Assembly: GCF_029543155.1 (NCBI RefSeq)
Contig: NZ_JARQXA010000002.1
Span: forward strand, 310,001-374,000
Source: Sphingomonas sp. HITSZ_GF
Lineage (GTDB): Bacteria; Pseudomonadota; Alphaproteobacteria; Sphingomonadales; Sphingomonadaceae
Reading direction: 5' to 3'
Length of the DNA stretch: 64,000 nucleotides
The notes under the pieces were generated by a model. The model saw only the letters and a list, made by a program, of their open reading frames with translations, did no database searches and was not told the origin of the DNA. Every line of letters starts with the position of its first letter. Position 1 is the stretch's first letter. The position numbers and the translations under genes were made by a program. Shown one piece after another: positions 26,094 to 35,881 of the stretch.

Positions 26094-27134
26094 TCAGCGA
26101 TCGAAAGCCGTCGATTCACGCTCGATCACATCGAAGGGCATGCGGACCGACTGCACCGCGCCGGCATCGTCGCGCCCGGTGACGCGCGCGACCAGCAATT
26201 CGGTGGCGCGCTCGCCGATCAGCTCGACCGGCTGGCGCACGGTGCTGAGCGATGGCCAGATCTTCACGGCGATCGGCGCATCGTCGAAGCCCGCCACCGC
26301 AATGTCCTCCGGGATACGCAGGCCGCGGCGATGGACCACCGCCGACACGCCCGAGGCCATGTCGTCGTTCGAGGCGAAGATCGCAGTCGGCTTCTCCGCC
26401 AGGGCGAGCAGCGCCTCGCCCGCCTCCAGCCCCGATTCGAACGTGAAGCGCCCCGCCTGCACCAGCGCTTCGTCCCAGGGCAGGCCGGCAGCGACCACCG
26501 CGTCCCGGAAGCCGGCGAGGCGCAGCGGGCTCGAATCATGGCTGGGCGGCCCGGTGACGAAGCCGATCCGGCGATGGCCGCGCGCGATCAGCCGCTCGGC
26601 CATCGCGCGGGTGGCGGCGCGGTCGTCGACGCCGATCGTCGCCATGTCGGGCAGCTCGCCGCCATGCGCCACCGCGGCGACCGGCACGCCCAGCTCGGCG
26701 ATTAGCCCCGAACCGCTGACCAGCTCGCCATAGGGCGGGGCGAGCAGGATCGCATTGGCGCCGCCGCGCACCAGCTGCCGCATCGCGCGCTCGGTATCGG
26801 CCATCACCGGTGCCTCGACCTTGCCGATCATCAGCTCGGCGCCGAGCCGCGAGGTGGCGTTGAGCGCGCCGACCAGCATCGCGCTGAGGAACGCGTTCTG
26901 CGAATTCTGATAGACGATGCCGATCCGGCAGGTGGCGGCGCTGGCCAGCGAGCGCGCGGCGACATTGGGCTGGTAGCCAAGCTCGCGCACCGCGGCGAGC
27001 ACGCTCTCGCGCGTCGCCGCGCTCACTCGCCCGGTGCCGTTGACGACATAGGACACCGTCATCGCCGAGACACCCGCATGCTCGGCTACGGTCTGGATGG
27101 TGACGCCCGTCCCCTTGCGTCGTGCCCTTGCCAT
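26094..27134 (-). CDS. LacI family transcriptional regulator (copy A)
   Basis: A 346-residue LacI-type regulator. The DNA-binding domain is at about 9-34 (VTIQTVAEHAGVSAMTVSYV), followed by a hinge helix (PNVAARSLAS) and a periplasmic-binding-protein-like sensor domain (FVTGPPSHDSSPLRLAGFRD, IFASNDDMASGV, IAVAGFDDAPIAVKIWPSLS). It is clearly paralogous to the regulator at 36013-37059, with shared blocks such as QNAFLSAMLVG. It lies 17 bases after the MFS gene. Either copy could bind the TTAGCGCTAA sites seen at 35.9-45.9 kb; no such site was found next to this copy. Confidence 0.93.
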   Translation of the reverse strand: MARARRKGTGVTIQTVAEHAGVSAMTVSYVVNGTGRVSAATRESVLAAVRELGYQPNVAARSLASAATCRIGIVYQNSQNAFLSAMLVGALNATSRLGAELMIGKVEAPVMADTERAMRQLVRGGANAILLAPPYGELVSGSGLIAELGVPVAAVAHGGELPDMATIGVDDRAATRAMAERLIARGHRRIGFVTGPPSHDSSPLRLAGFRDAVVAAGLPWDEALVQAGRFTFESGLEAGEALLALAEKPTAIFASNDDMASGVSAVVHRRGLRIPEDIAVAGFDDAPIAVKIWPSLSTVRQPVELIGERATELLVARVTGRDDAGAVQSVRMPFDVIERESTAFDR

Positions 27135-27151
27135 GTCCCCCCTTTACTCCG

Positions 27152-28492
27152 CTACTCGGCGCCCTGCGCCTGCCCCATCTGCGCGTGATAGCTACGCATG
27201 CCAAGCCAGAGGGCAAGCACCGAAAGCGGTGAGGCGAAACCGGCCACCAGCGCGATCGCCTCGGGCAGCCGCTGCGGATCGGCGAACCAATAGTCGGTGC
27301 ACAGCGCGATCGCGGTGGGGCCGAGCGCGGCGCCGATCAGGTTGATCGTCAGCATGTAGAAGGCCGAGATGAGCGCACGCATTCGGTTGGGCGTCATCTC
27401 GAGCAGGGTGGCGAGGCCGCCGCCGAAGTTGAACCCGGCGAAGAAGTTCATCAGGCCGATCAGCACCAGCGCACCGGTGGCGCTGGGCATCAGCGGGAAG
27501 GCGATGGTGATCGGCACCAGCGCGACGAAGCCGAACAGCGAGGCCTTGAGGCTTGCGCCCGAACGCCCCGCCGCGCGCAGCTTCGAGGCGACGAGGCCGC
27601 CGGCCAGCGCGCCGCTGGTGCCGCACAGGAACACGATCGGGCCGTAATGGCTGCCGACCTGCGCCGTGGTCCAGCCATAGGTGCGCTGGAGGAAGGCCGG
27701 GATCCACACCGAGGTGCCGTTGCCGATGAAGATCATCAGCGCGAAGCCCAGGGTGATGCCGATATAGGCGCCCTTGCGCGCGCCGATATGCGCGAACAGC
27801 TCGGACAGCGGCACCTTCTCCTGCGCCACCGCCGCGCCTCGGCGCAGCGGCTCGCGCACCGTCAGCATCAGCGCGGTGAGGACAAGGCCGGGCAGGCCGA
27901 GCAGCAGGAAGACGAGCTGCCAGCCCTTGAGCGCACCGAAGACCGGCACCAGCACGGTCGAGGAAGGCGGGATCGCCGTCGAGATCAGCCCGCCGATGAT
28001 CAGCGCCGAGGCGCCGCCGAGGTACAGGCCGATCTGATAGACACCCATCGCCGCGGGCAGCTTTTCCTTGGGGAAATAGTCGGAAAGCAGCGAATAGGCC
28101 GCCGGGGTCAGCCCCCCCTCGCCCGCGCCGACCATCACGCGCGCCGCGAACAGCCCGGCGAAGGAGCGGACCAGGCCGCAGACGCTGGTCGCGACACTCC
28201 ACACGAAGATCGCGCCGGCGATGATGTTGCGCCGGTTCGATCGATCGGCGATCCGCGCGATCGGGATGCCTACCGCGACATAGAACAGCGTGAAGCTGAG
28301 CCCGTAGAGCAGGCTGATCGCGGTATCGTTGATCTGCAGGTCGGCCTTGATCGGCTGAACCAGCAGCGCCATCGCCTGGCGATCTACGAACGCCAGCGTG
28401 TTGGCCAGCATCAGCAGGATCGCGACGTACCAGGCGGTCGTGCGGGCGGGCCAGGGCGTGGTGTCGGCGGCGGTGGCTGCGTTCATGGTCAT
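27152..28492 (-). CDS. MFS transporter
   Basis: A 446-residue major facilitator with twelve predicted membrane helices. The loop 2-3 signature VGIPIARIADRSNRRNIIAG is present, and the first helix is WYVAILLMLANTLAFVDRQA. It resembles the anion:cation symporter and hexuronate/glucarate-like transporters common in sphingomonads; likely import of a sugar acid or other organic acid released by the neighbouring enzymes. The start overlaps the stop of the upstream sulfatase as ATGA, so it is coupled to the sulfatase operon. Confidence 0.9.
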   Translation of the reverse strand: MTMNAATAADTTPWPARTTAWYVAILLMLANTLAFVDRQAMALLVQPIKADLQINDTAISLLYGLSFTLFYVAVGIPIARIADRSNRRNIIAGAIFVWSVATSVCGLVRSFAGLFAARVMVGAGEGGLTPAAYSLLSDYFPKEKLPAAMGVYQIGLYLGGASALIIGGLISTAIPPSSTVLVPVFGALKGWQLVFLLLGLPGLVLTALMLTVREPLRRGAAVAQEKVPLSELFAHIGARKGAYIGITLGFALMIFIGNGTSVWIPAFLQRTYGWTTAQVGSHYGPIVFLCGTSGALAGGLVASKLRAAGRSGASLKASLFGFVALVPITIAFPLMPSATGALVLIGLMNFFAGFNFGGGLATLLEMTPNRMRALISAFYMLTINLIGAALGPTAIALCTDYWFADPQRLPEAIALVAGFASPLSVLALWLGMRSYHAQMGQAQGAE

Positions 28493-30165
28493 TCCGGCTT
28501 CTTGGGGAAATAGGGCTTGCCCGCCTGGTTCGCCTGGTTCTTGGCGTCGCTGTCGGGGAAGATGTCGTTCATCTTGGTCGGCAAATCAGCGGGCTTGTAC
28601 CAGCCCGCCGGGAAGTCTGCGGCGTGCGTGCCGCCCTCGACCCGATAGACCACGCCGGGGCTGGTCTTCTCGGTATAGGGCACGGCATGCTGGCCCCTGG
28701 CGTTCGCCAGCTGGGCGAACAGCGCCTTGCGCAGCGTGACCTTGGCCTCGAAATAGGCGGGGTCGTCGATCAGATTGTGGCGCTCCTCGGGATCCCTGGC
28801 GAGGTCGTACAGCTCCTCGGTGTCCCACACGCCCTGATACTGGATGTACTTCAGCCCCTTGCGCTCGATCGCGAAGGTCGTCGGGGTCTGGGGGAAAGTC
28901 CATTCCCAATAATATTCGTAGATGAAGTCGCTGGGGTTCCAGTCGGCGAGCTTCACCTTGCCTTCGGCCAGCCCGAGGAAGCTCGAGCCCTCCATCTGCT
29001 TCGGCTTGGCGACATGCGCCGCATCGAGGAAGGTGGGTGCCAGGTCGAGGTTGCGCACCAGCGCGGGATTGGTCGCGCCCTTCGCCACGCCCAGCCCTGG
29101 CGCATAGACGACCATCGGCACGCGCACCGACGGCTCATAGGCGTTGCGCTTGTCGATCAGGCCATGGTCGCCGATCAGGAAGCCATTGTCCGAATAGAAC
29201 ACGATCATCGTGTTCTTCTCGAGCTTGTTCTTCTTGAGGTACGTCAGGATCCGCCCGAGGCTGTCGTCCACCGGCGACAGCGTGCGGTATATGTCGCGCA
29301 CCCGCTCGGCCAGGTTCGGCTTGCCGGTATAGGGATTGTCGGCGCCGTGCCAGCTGTTGCGCTGGTTCTGCACCCAGAGCGGCTTGCCCGCATTGTTCTC
29401 CGGCGTGTTCGCCATCGTGTCGGGCAGCTTGATATCCAGGTCTTTATACTGGGCCTTGTAGCGCTCGGGCGGCAGCGCGTCCGAATGCACCGCCTTGTGG
29501 CTCAGATAGACGAAGAAGGGCTTCGACTTGTCCCGCCCCTTCTCCAGCCAGTCCATCGTATAGTCGGTCAGCTCGTCGGTGATGTAGCCGGTACGCTTCA
29601 CTTCCTTGCCGTCGACATTGAGCATCTGGCGCTCGCCCGCGGCAAGCTGCGCCGGACTCAGCCGCTCGGTGGGGAAATAGGTACCCTGCCCCTTGAAGCT
29701 CACCCATTTGTCGAAGCCGGCACGCGGCGCATCGGTGTCGAAGCCCATGTGCCACTTGCCGAAGAACGCGGTCTGGTAGCCGGCCTTCTGCAGATAGGCG
29801 GGGAAGAAGATCAGCCCGTCTTCCGAGCTGTTGTTGTTGTCGACCACGCCGTGGTTGCGCGCGGTCTGCCCGGTGAGGATCGTCGCGCGGCTCGGGCTGC
29901 ACAGCGAGGAAGTGACCACGGCATTGGGGAAATAGGTGCCGTTCTTCGCCAGGAAATCGATGTTCGGCGTCTTCAGCCCCGGATTGAGAAAGCCCATCAT
30001 GTCGAAGCGCAGGTCATCGACCAGCACGAAGATGATGTTGGGCTGCTGCGCTTCCTGCGGCTGCGAGACAGGTGCGCCGGTGGGACCGGAAACCGCGGGC
30101 GCCGCCAGCGCCACGCTCGCCATGGCAGCGCAACCGGACAGGATGATGCGGCGGAGCTTGCCCAT
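28489..30165 (-). CDS. Sulfatase, S1 family, CxPxR type
   Basis: A 558-residue sulfatase with canonical formylglycine motif CSPSR (Cys89 to Arg93) followed by ATILTG. The core starts PNIIFVLVDDLRFDMMGFLN, with the metal aspartates; later blocks are FFGKWHMGFDTDAP, VYLSHKAVHSDALPPERY and FYSDNGFLIGDHGLIDKRNA. The overall pattern recalls GlcNAc-6-sulfatase and iduronate-2-sulfatase relatives. The N-terminus has an unusually early LSGC (Cys12), so it could be a lipoprotein or have an ordinary signal cleaved later. The ATG lies five bases after the stop of the preceding sulfatase. Confidence 0.93.
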   Translation of the reverse strand: MGKLRRIILSGCAAMASVALAAPAVSGPTGAPVSQPQEAQQPNIIFVLVDDLRFDMMGFLNPGLKTPNIDFLAKNGTYFPNAVVTSSLCSPSRATILTGQTARNHGVVDNNNSSEDGLIFFPAYLQKAGYQTAFFGKWHMGFDTDAPRAGFDKWVSFKGQGTYFPTERLSPAQLAAGERQMLNVDGKEVKRTGYITDELTDYTMDWLEKGRDKSKPFFVYLSHKAVHSDALPPERYKAQYKDLDIKLPDTMANTPENNAGKPLWVQNQRNSWHGADNPYTGKPNLAERVRDIYRTLSPVDDSLGRILTYLKKNKLEKNTMIVFYSDNGFLIGDHGLIDKRNAYEPSVRVPMVVYAPGLGVAKGATNPALVRNLDLAPTFLDAAHVAKPKQMEGSSFLGLAEGKVKLADWNPSDFIYEYYWEWTFPQTPTTFAIERKGLKYIQYQGVWDTEELYDLARDPEERHNLIDDPAYFEAKVTLRKALFAQLANARGQHAVPYTEKTSPGVVYRVEGGTHAADFPAGWYKPADLPTKMNDIFPDSDAKNQANQAGKPYFPKKPE

Positions 30166-30170
30166 GGTCT

Positions 30171-31883
30171 TCAGTCCTTCAGGAACGCGTCGCGGTAGCG
30201 ATCGAGCTTGCGGACATAGTCCGGGCCTTCTGACAGCGGGAGCGCGCCATATTTGCGCGCCTCCCGCTGCCATATCGCCTTGAGCTCTGAGACCTTGTCC
30301 GGATTGCGACCCGAGAGGTCTTCTGCTTCGGCGAAATCTTTGTCGGTATCGAACAGCGCCCAGTGATCCTGCTCGAACGAGGTGCCGAGCTTGTGGATCG
30401 CCACCGCACGCCACTTGCCGACGCGCACCGCCCGATTGCCGCGCAGCTCGAAGAACTGCACCGGCCGGGGATCGGGCGCGGTCGCGGAGAACAGCGCGCT
30501 GCGGAACGAGGCGCCGGCGACCGGAATCATCGCCTTGCCGTCCACCACCGTGTCGAAATGCGCGCCGGCCAGATCGGTCAGCGTCGGCGCGACGTCGACC
30601 GCATCGATGCGCTGGCGACGGATCGCGCCCTTGTTCGGCAGATGGCCCGGCCAGGCGACAATCAGCTGCGTGCGAACCCCGCCGGCATTGGGCCAGGCCT
30701 TGTAGCGGCGGAACGGCGTGTTGCTTGCCATGCCCCAGGGCCGCTGCATGCCGATCTCTGCGGTGCCGATGTCCTGCATGTGCGTTGCCAGTTCGGCGGC
30801 ATCGAGATGGACCGGCGGATAGAGCTGACCGATCGATCCGGTCTGGCCATGCTCGGCGCTCGCGCCATTGTCGGAGAGCAGCACGAACACGGTATTGTCA
30901 TAGTCGCCGCTCGCCTTGAGCGCCGCGATCAGCCGGCCGATCTGCTCGTCGGTATGCGTCAGGAAGCCGGCATAGGCTTCCATGAACCGCGCATAGACCC
31001 GCTTCTTGACCGGATCGAGCGGTTCCCAGGCATCGTCGCCCGGATTGGCGGGCGGCAGCTTCGTGCCCGGCGGCACGATCCCCATCGCCTTTTGCCGCTC
31101 GAAGCGCTCGGCGCGGATGGCGTCCCAGCCCTTGTCATATTGCCCGGCATAGGCGTCGATATAGGATTTCGGCACCTGAATCGGCGCATGGGTGGCGCCG
31201 AATGCCAGATAGAGGAAGTGCGGCTTGTCCGGCGCCGCCGCCTTGCTCTCGGCCAACTTGGCGATCGCGCGATCGGTGATGTCGACCGAGAAATGATAGC
31301 CGGGCGTGCTCGGCTTGCCGATCTTCGTGTTGTTCTCGACCAGATCGGGGTGAAGCTGGTCGCTCCAGCCGCTGACGAAGCCATAATAATAGTCGAACCC
31401 GCGCTGGCGCGGCCAGGAGGCGTTGTTGCCCGGGCTGCCGTCCTGGAATTCGGTGGCGAGGTGCCATTTGCCGATCGCCATCGTCGCATAGCCGCGCGCG
31501 CGCAACGCGGCGGGCAGCAGCTGGACATTGGGAGCAAGGTCACCGGCATCCTTGCCGGTGCCGGGCGGCTGGAACCGTCCCGAGGGCAGATCGGCCAGCC
31601 CAACGCTGTGGTTGTTGCGCCCGGTCAGCAGTGCCGCGCGGGTGGCGGTGCAGATCGCCTTGCTCTCGAAATGGTTGAAGCGCAGGCCGTCGGCCGCGAG
31701 CGCATCGATGTTGGGGGTGCGAATCTCCGCGCCGAAGCAACCGAAATCCGAATAGCCGGTGTCATCGAGCACGATCACCACGATGTTCGGCGGCTTGCGC
31801 TTGCTGGCCTTGCCTGGCGTGGCGGCGGCAAGCGCGCTGCTGGCAAGCAGCGCGCCGATCAGCTGGCGGCGGGACGATTTCAT
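30171..31883 (-). CDS. Arylsulfatase (AtsA-like), CxAxR type
   Basis: A 570-residue arylsulfatase with a Tat-like signal (MKSSRRQLIGALLASSALAA). The core PNIVVIVLDDTGYSDFGCFG and the motif CTATR (Cys78 to Arg82) followed by AALLTGRNNHSVG resemble Pseudomonas-type arylsulfatases (S1_4). The x-A-x variant of the formylglycine motif is present instead of Pro. Later it has AIGKWHL, AFGATHAPIQVPKSYIDAYA and LLSDNGASAEHG. The ATG has GGAGGT upstream and overlaps the stop of the DUF1593 gene. The exact sulfate ester is unknown. Confidence 0.93.
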   Translation of the reverse strand: MKSSRRQLIGALLASSALAAATPGKASKRKPPNIVVIVLDDTGYSDFGCFGAEIRTPNIDALAADGLRFNHFESKAICTATRAALLTGRNNHSVGLADLPSGRFQPPGTGKDAGDLAPNVQLLPAALRARGYATMAIGKWHLATEFQDGSPGNNASWPRQRGFDYYYGFVSGWSDQLHPDLVENNTKIGKPSTPGYHFSVDITDRAIAKLAESKAAAPDKPHFLYLAFGATHAPIQVPKSYIDAYAGQYDKGWDAIRAERFERQKAMGIVPPGTKLPPANPGDDAWEPLDPVKKRVYARFMEAYAGFLTHTDEQIGRLIAALKASGDYDNTVFVLLSDNGASAEHGQTGSIGQLYPPVHLDAAELATHMQDIGTAEIGMQRPWGMASNTPFRRYKAWPNAGGVRTQLIVAWPGHLPNKGAIRRQRIDAVDVAPTLTDLAGAHFDTVVDGKAMIPVAGASFRSALFSATAPDPRPVQFFELRGNRAVRVGKWRAVAIHKLGTSFEQDHWALFDTDKDFAEAEDLSGRNPDKVSELKAIWQREARKYGALPLSEGPDYVRKLDRYRDAFLKD

Positions 31884-33274
31884 TGGGGGGATACCTCCAC
31901 GATGACGCGGCGATAGCGGGTGATCGGCGGCGCGCCCTGGTCGCGCACCTCCAGGATCAGGTGCAGCGCGGTCGGCGCCTTGACCGTCGGCGCGACGAAG
32001 CTTGCACGCGACGTCACGGCATCGGCGATTTCCACTGCCGGCTGGCCCGGAATGCCGCCCACTTCGCGATATTGCCACCAGCGAATGTCGAGCGCGTCGC
32101 CATCGGGATCGCGGGTACCGGCGGCATCGAGCGTCACCGTCTCGCCGGCCTTCGCCCGGATCCGTACCGGCGCGAGCCCGCCCATGCCGTGCGCAACCAC
32201 GACCGGCGCATGATTGGCCTTGGCATCGACGCTCCACGCCATCCGCGCGGCAAAGTCATTCTGGAACGCGGCGCGCCAGCGATAGACCGATGCCTGGTTG
32301 CCCGACCAGATCCGCCCGTCGCGGGTGAAGACGTCCTTCACATCGGCGAATGGCCCGGCCCCGTTCGGCGCGGCGTGCATATAGCGCCCGCCCCAGCCGC
32401 CCTGTTCGGGATGCTCGGGATCGTTGAGGCCATTGGGGACCAAATGGAGGAAGGAGGGCGTGTCGCCTTCCATGATGAATTCCGGCAGCGGATAGAGCGC
32501 GCCGAGCGGCCCGCGGCGGATATGCGCGCTCAACCAATCGTCGGTGACCATCTCACGATCCGGCCATTGCTCGGCATTGCGCCGGTCGCTCGAGATGCCG
32601 GCCCAGGTCGCCATGTTGTACTGGCCCCAGCCATGGATGCTGGCGATCCAGAACAATGCCGGGAAATTCTGCCGCGCCCAGGGGCCGGCATCGTCCTGAT
32701 CCGAGATCGAATAGACGCGCAGCTTCTTGAGGAAGGCCTGCACCTGTGGCGGGCTGCGCGTGGCACGGACATGCCACAGCGCCTGGGCGAGATCGACTGC
32801 CCCGCCCCATACCAGCACCCAGACCGGGCGCTTGTCGGCCCGGTCGACGGCCTGGACAATCAGCGACGAGGCCGCGCTGTCCTTGCCCTCGCCAACGCCG
32901 GCCATGCCATAGGCGGCACGGCCCGGGCGGAGCACGGCCCGCAGTGCGTCGGCAGTGGGATAGGTCGGCGAATGGCGCAGCAGGTTCGGCCGGACCTTCT
33001 CATAGGCGTCGATCCGCGCCTGCATCAGCTGTGGCTGGACCTTGTCGCGCTGCCAGACCGAGGTGGTGGCGATCAGCCCCTCGACGTCGAAGCTGTCGGT
33101 GTAGAGCAGGAAGCGGACGAGCGATTCCGAATCGTCGGGCTCGTTGCCGATGTCGCTGAGCACGATCACGCGCGGGCGCTCGGCGGGGGCCGGCACAGGC
33201 TCGGCCGCCTGTGCCACATGGGCCGAAAGAAGGAAGGCGAAGGGAAGCATCAGCCGATTCCCCAATGCACGCAC
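31880..33274 (-). CDS. DUF1593 (Sde182-like) nucleoside hydrolase-fold protein
   Basis: A 464-residue exported protein of the DUF1593 family. The N-terminal domain resembles nucleoside hydrolases, including the Asp-rich VIVLSDIGNEPDDSESLVRF near residues 36-55; the C-terminal domain (about 355-464) is an Ig-like fold, with VTLDAAGTRDPDGDALDIRW. The founding member Sde182 was described as cellulose binding. The signal peptide is MRALGNRLMLPFAFLLSAHV. The start is uncertain: GTG at 33274 gives a good positively charged N-terminus but no clear ribosome site; an in-frame ATG lies at 33250. It is the first gene of the sulfatase-MFS-LacI operon and suggests a glycan substrate. Confidence 0.85.
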   Translation of the reverse strand: MRALGNRLMLPFAFLLSAHVAQAAEPVPAPAERPRVIVLSDIGNEPDDSESLVRFLLYTDSFDVEGLIATTSVWQRDKVQPQLMQARIDAYEKVRPNLLRHSPTYPTADALRAVLRPGRAAYGMAGVGEGKDSAASSLIVQAVDRADKRPVWVLVWGGAVDLAQALWHVRATRSPPQVQAFLKKLRVYSISDQDDAGPWARQNFPALFWIASIHGWGQYNMATWAGISSDRRNAEQWPDREMVTDDWLSAHIRRGPLGALYPLPEFIMEGDTPSFLHLVPNGLNDPEHPEQGGWGGRYMHAAPNGAGPFADVKDVFTRDGRIWSGNQASVYRWRAAFQNDFAARMAWSVDAKANHAPVVVAHGMGGLAPVRIRAKAGETVTLDAAGTRDPDGDALDIRWWQYREVGGIPGQPAVEIADAVTSRASFVAPTVKAPTALHLILEVRDQGAPPITRYRRVIVEVSPQ

Positions 33275-33279
33275 GGAAA

Positions 33280-33318
33280 CAAAAAAACGGGGCGGGCTAG
33301 AGGGGATCGGCCCGCCCC
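33280..33318 (-). terminator. Terminator after TonB-dependent receptor
   Basis: On the minus strand GGGGCGGGC (33310-33318) pairs with GCCCGCCCC (33289-33297), followed by GTTTTTTTG. It fills most of the 57-base gap between the receptor stop and the DUF1593 start. Confidence 0.85.
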
Positions 33319-33331
33319 ATAGAGGGGTCTC

Positions 33332-35761
33332 TTAGAACCGGGCGCTGAAGGTCGCGCCGAAGTAGCGATCGGCGTCCTTGCTGACATTGGCCCAGAGGTC
33401 ATAGGGGTTGGCTGCATTGGCCAGCAGCGTCCCATGATTCAGCTGGGTGTAGTAGGTCTGGTCGAACAGGTTGCGGACGAAGACCGTCACGCCGTAGCGG
33501 TCGTCGCTGGTGTGGATGCCCACGCTCGCATCGACGATCGCATAGCCCTGCTGGGTGAGCAGCGGATCCTGGTTGAGCGCGAAGCTGGTCTTGCTCTGAT
33601 AGTTCAGGCTGATCTGGGCGAAGCCCGCGATCCCGCCGAAATCATGCTCGTAGCGCGGCGACACGCCGACACGGTAGCGCGGAGTCGCCGGCAGCTGGCC
33701 GCCGACCACGTCGATGATCGCGCTCGACAGCGTCGTCGTGCCGTTCACCGTGGTGCTGCGGACATAGCACTGGTTGACCGGGAAGTTGCTCGCATAGGTG
33801 CCGGTCGAGACGGTCTGCAGCGGGCAGCTCTGGCCGGGCACGTCGATGGTGGCGTCGACCAGGGTGAAGTTCGCCGAGATCGACAGCTCGCTCGACGGGC
33901 GGAAGTTCGCCTCCACCTCGAAGCCCTGCGAACGCGACTTGCCGGCATTGCCGAGCACCGTGATGAAGGTGCCCGCCGCCGGATCGCTCACCAGCGACTG
34001 GATCTGCAGGTTGGTGAAGTCCGAACGGAACAGCGCGGCGTTGACGTCGAACTTGCCGCCGGGCGCGATCCACTTGGCGCCGAATTCATAAGCGTCGACA
34101 TGCTCGGGCGCGATGCCGGTCTGCGTGTCGAAGCGGGTCTGCGCGTCGATGTCGAGCGCGAAGGCCTTATAGCCGCGGGTGTAGCTGCCATAGATCTGGA
34201 AGTTGCGGCTGAACTCATAGCGCAGGCCGGCCTTGCCGGTGAGCGCACTGTCGTCACGCGAGCGGGTGCCGCTGTTGACCGTGATGCCCGGGAACAGCGC
34301 ATCGCCGGTGACGAGCGGGCCATAGACGCGGCCGCTCACCGTCTGCTTCTCATACTGGCCGCGCAGGCCGGCGATGACATGCAGGCCACCGACGATCCGC
34401 CAGTCGACCTGGCCGAACAGCGCGTAGTTGTCGCTCTTGAAATTGCCTTCGAAGCCCGACGAGTCGGCGCTGGTCACGGTGCAGGCCTGGCCCAGCGTGC
34501 CCGCGGCGCAGCGCTGGCGGCGGCGGTTCAGCGTACGATCGAGATCGAGATGGTTGTAGAAGGCACCGACGACATAGGTGAAGTCGCTGCTGCCGTTCGA
34601 GCCGAGGCGCAGCTCCTGCGAATAGTTGTTGTAGCCCAGGTGCGTGGAGTTGTTGTTCCACTGCGAATAGGGGAAGGTGCCGACATAGCGCACCGGATCC
34701 GAGGCGATCTGGTCCGGCTCGAACTGGTCGTTCTGGCGATAATATTGCCAGGCGGTGATCGAGGTGACGGTGGCGAAGCCCAGGTCCCAGTCGCCCTGGA
34801 GCGAAACGGTCGACGACTTGGTGCGATAATAGCTCAGATCGTCGTTCGAGATCGTGCGGTTCTCAGGCGAAGCGACCACCGACGAGCCGAGCAGCGTCTT
34901 CATCGCCGGCGTGACGATCGAGACCGGCACGCGCGAGCAGCAATCGGCCTTGTTCTCGCGATAGTCGCCGGTGAGCAGGAAGGTCAGGTTCGAGGCGGCA
35001 TCCCATTCGAGCTTGCCGCGCAGGCCCCAGCTCTCGTTGCCGTTGACCATCTTGTCCTTGGCGGCGTTGTAGATGTAGCCGCCGATATGGTTGAAATAGC
35101 CGCTCACCCGGGCGCGCAGCGTGTCGCTGATCGGGCCGCTGACCGAGCCCTTCACGCGATATTCGTTGTGCTCGGCGATCGTCGCCTCGACATTGCCGCC
35201 AAAGGTGCGCGAGGGGCGCGCGGTGACGATGTTGATCACGCCGGCAGTGGCGTTCTTGCCGAACAGCGTGCCCTGCGGACCGCGCAGCACTTCGACACGC
35301 TCGAGATCGGCGAGGTCGCTGAAGCCCTGGGCCTGGCGCGGCGCGACGACGCCGTCGACCACCACGGCCACGGCCGATTCGACGCCGAGGCTGAACAGCT
35401 GGGTGCCGACGCCGCGGATGCGGAAGCCGCTGTTGCCGGGGTTGTTGCCCTGCTGGAACTGGAGCGACGGCACCGCACGCGTCAGGCTGGCGGTGTCGTT
35501 GATCTGCGCGCTCGACAGCGTGTCGGCGCTCACCGCGGTGACGGCGACCGGCACTTCGACCAGGCGCTCGCTGCGCTTGTTGGCGGTGACGATGATCTCG
35601 CCCTCGGAAGGTGCATCGGCGGCGGGAGCTTCCTGCGCGGCGGGCGCGACAGCCGGCGCCGCGGCGTCCTGCGCGAACGCAGCGCCCGGCAGCAGCATGG
35701 CCACCGCGACCAGTGCCGACGCGCTGATGCCGCACTTAAGCTTCGTGATAGAGACGCTCAT
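33332..35761 (-). CDS. TonB-dependent receptor
   Basis: An 809-residue outer-membrane active transporter. The signal peptide ends about residue 30 (AMLLPGAAFAQ), the TonB box region lies near EGEIIVTANKRSERLVEVPV (54-73), the plug follows (FQQGNNPGNSGFRIRGVGTQ; VEVLRGPQGTLFGKNATAGV) and the 22-strand barrel ends in the typical aromatic terminus SARF. It lacks an N-terminal STN domain, so it is not a sigma-signalling receptor. GGGAGGAACTG precedes the ATG, and a TTAGCGCTAA operator lies 111 bases upstream. Probably imports the locus substrate, a sulfated or glycosylated compound; the ligand is unproven. Confidence 0.93.
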   Translation of the reverse strand: MSVSITKLKCGISASALVAVAMLLPGAAFAQDAAAPAVAPAAQEAPAADAPSEGEIIVTANKRSERLVEVPVAVTAVSADTLSSAQINDTASLTRAVPSLQFQQGNNPGNSGFRIRGVGTQLFSLGVESAVAVVVDGVVAPRQAQGFSDLADLERVEVLRGPQGTLFGKNATAGVINIVTARPSRTFGGNVEATIAEHNEYRVKGSVSGPISDTLRARVSGYFNHIGGYIYNAAKDKMVNGNESWGLRGKLEWDAASNLTFLLTGDYRENKADCCSRVPVSIVTPAMKTLLGSSVVASPENRTISNDDLSYYRTKSSTVSLQGDWDLGFATVTSITAWQYYRQNDQFEPDQIASDPVRYVGTFPYSQWNNNSTHLGYNNYSQELRLGSNGSSDFTYVVGAFYNHLDLDRTLNRRRQRCAAGTLGQACTVTSADSSGFEGNFKSDNYALFGQVDWRIVGGLHVIAGLRGQYEKQTVSGRVYGPLVTGDALFPGITVNSGTRSRDDSALTGKAGLRYEFSRNFQIYGSYTRGYKAFALDIDAQTRFDTQTGIAPEHVDAYEFGAKWIAPGGKFDVNAALFRSDFTNLQIQSLVSDPAAGTFITVLGNAGKSRSQGFEVEANFRPSSELSISANFTLVDATIDVPGQSCPLQTVSTGTYASNFPVNQCYVRSTTVNGTTTLSSAIIDVVGGQLPATPRYRVGVSPRYEHDFGGIAGFAQISLNYQSKTSFALNQDPLLTQQGYAIVDASVGIHTSDDRYGVTVFVRNLFDQTYYTQLNHGTLLANAANPYDLWANVSKDADRYFGATFSARF

Positions 35762-35871
35762 CAGTTCCTCCCACCTCGGCGGCCTTTTCCGAATCGGCCC
35801 GCCTTGTTCTCGTTAAGGAGCCCCGCAACCTGCGACCCGGCTCCCCGTTCAGTCGCTTCGGCATGTTTGCC

Positions 35872-35881
35872 TTAGCGCTAA
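35872..35881. promoter_or_regulatory. LacI-type operator O1, upstream of TonB receptor
   Basis: Perfect palindrome TTAGCGCTAA with a central CpG, the form bound by LacI-family dimers whose hinge leucine opens the central step. It lies between the receptor gene and the end of the LacI gene. Confidence 0.7.

Noticed and set aside
33434..35875. 813-codon open frame on the plus strand
   Set aside because: Antisense to the other TonB receptor; same shadow composition.
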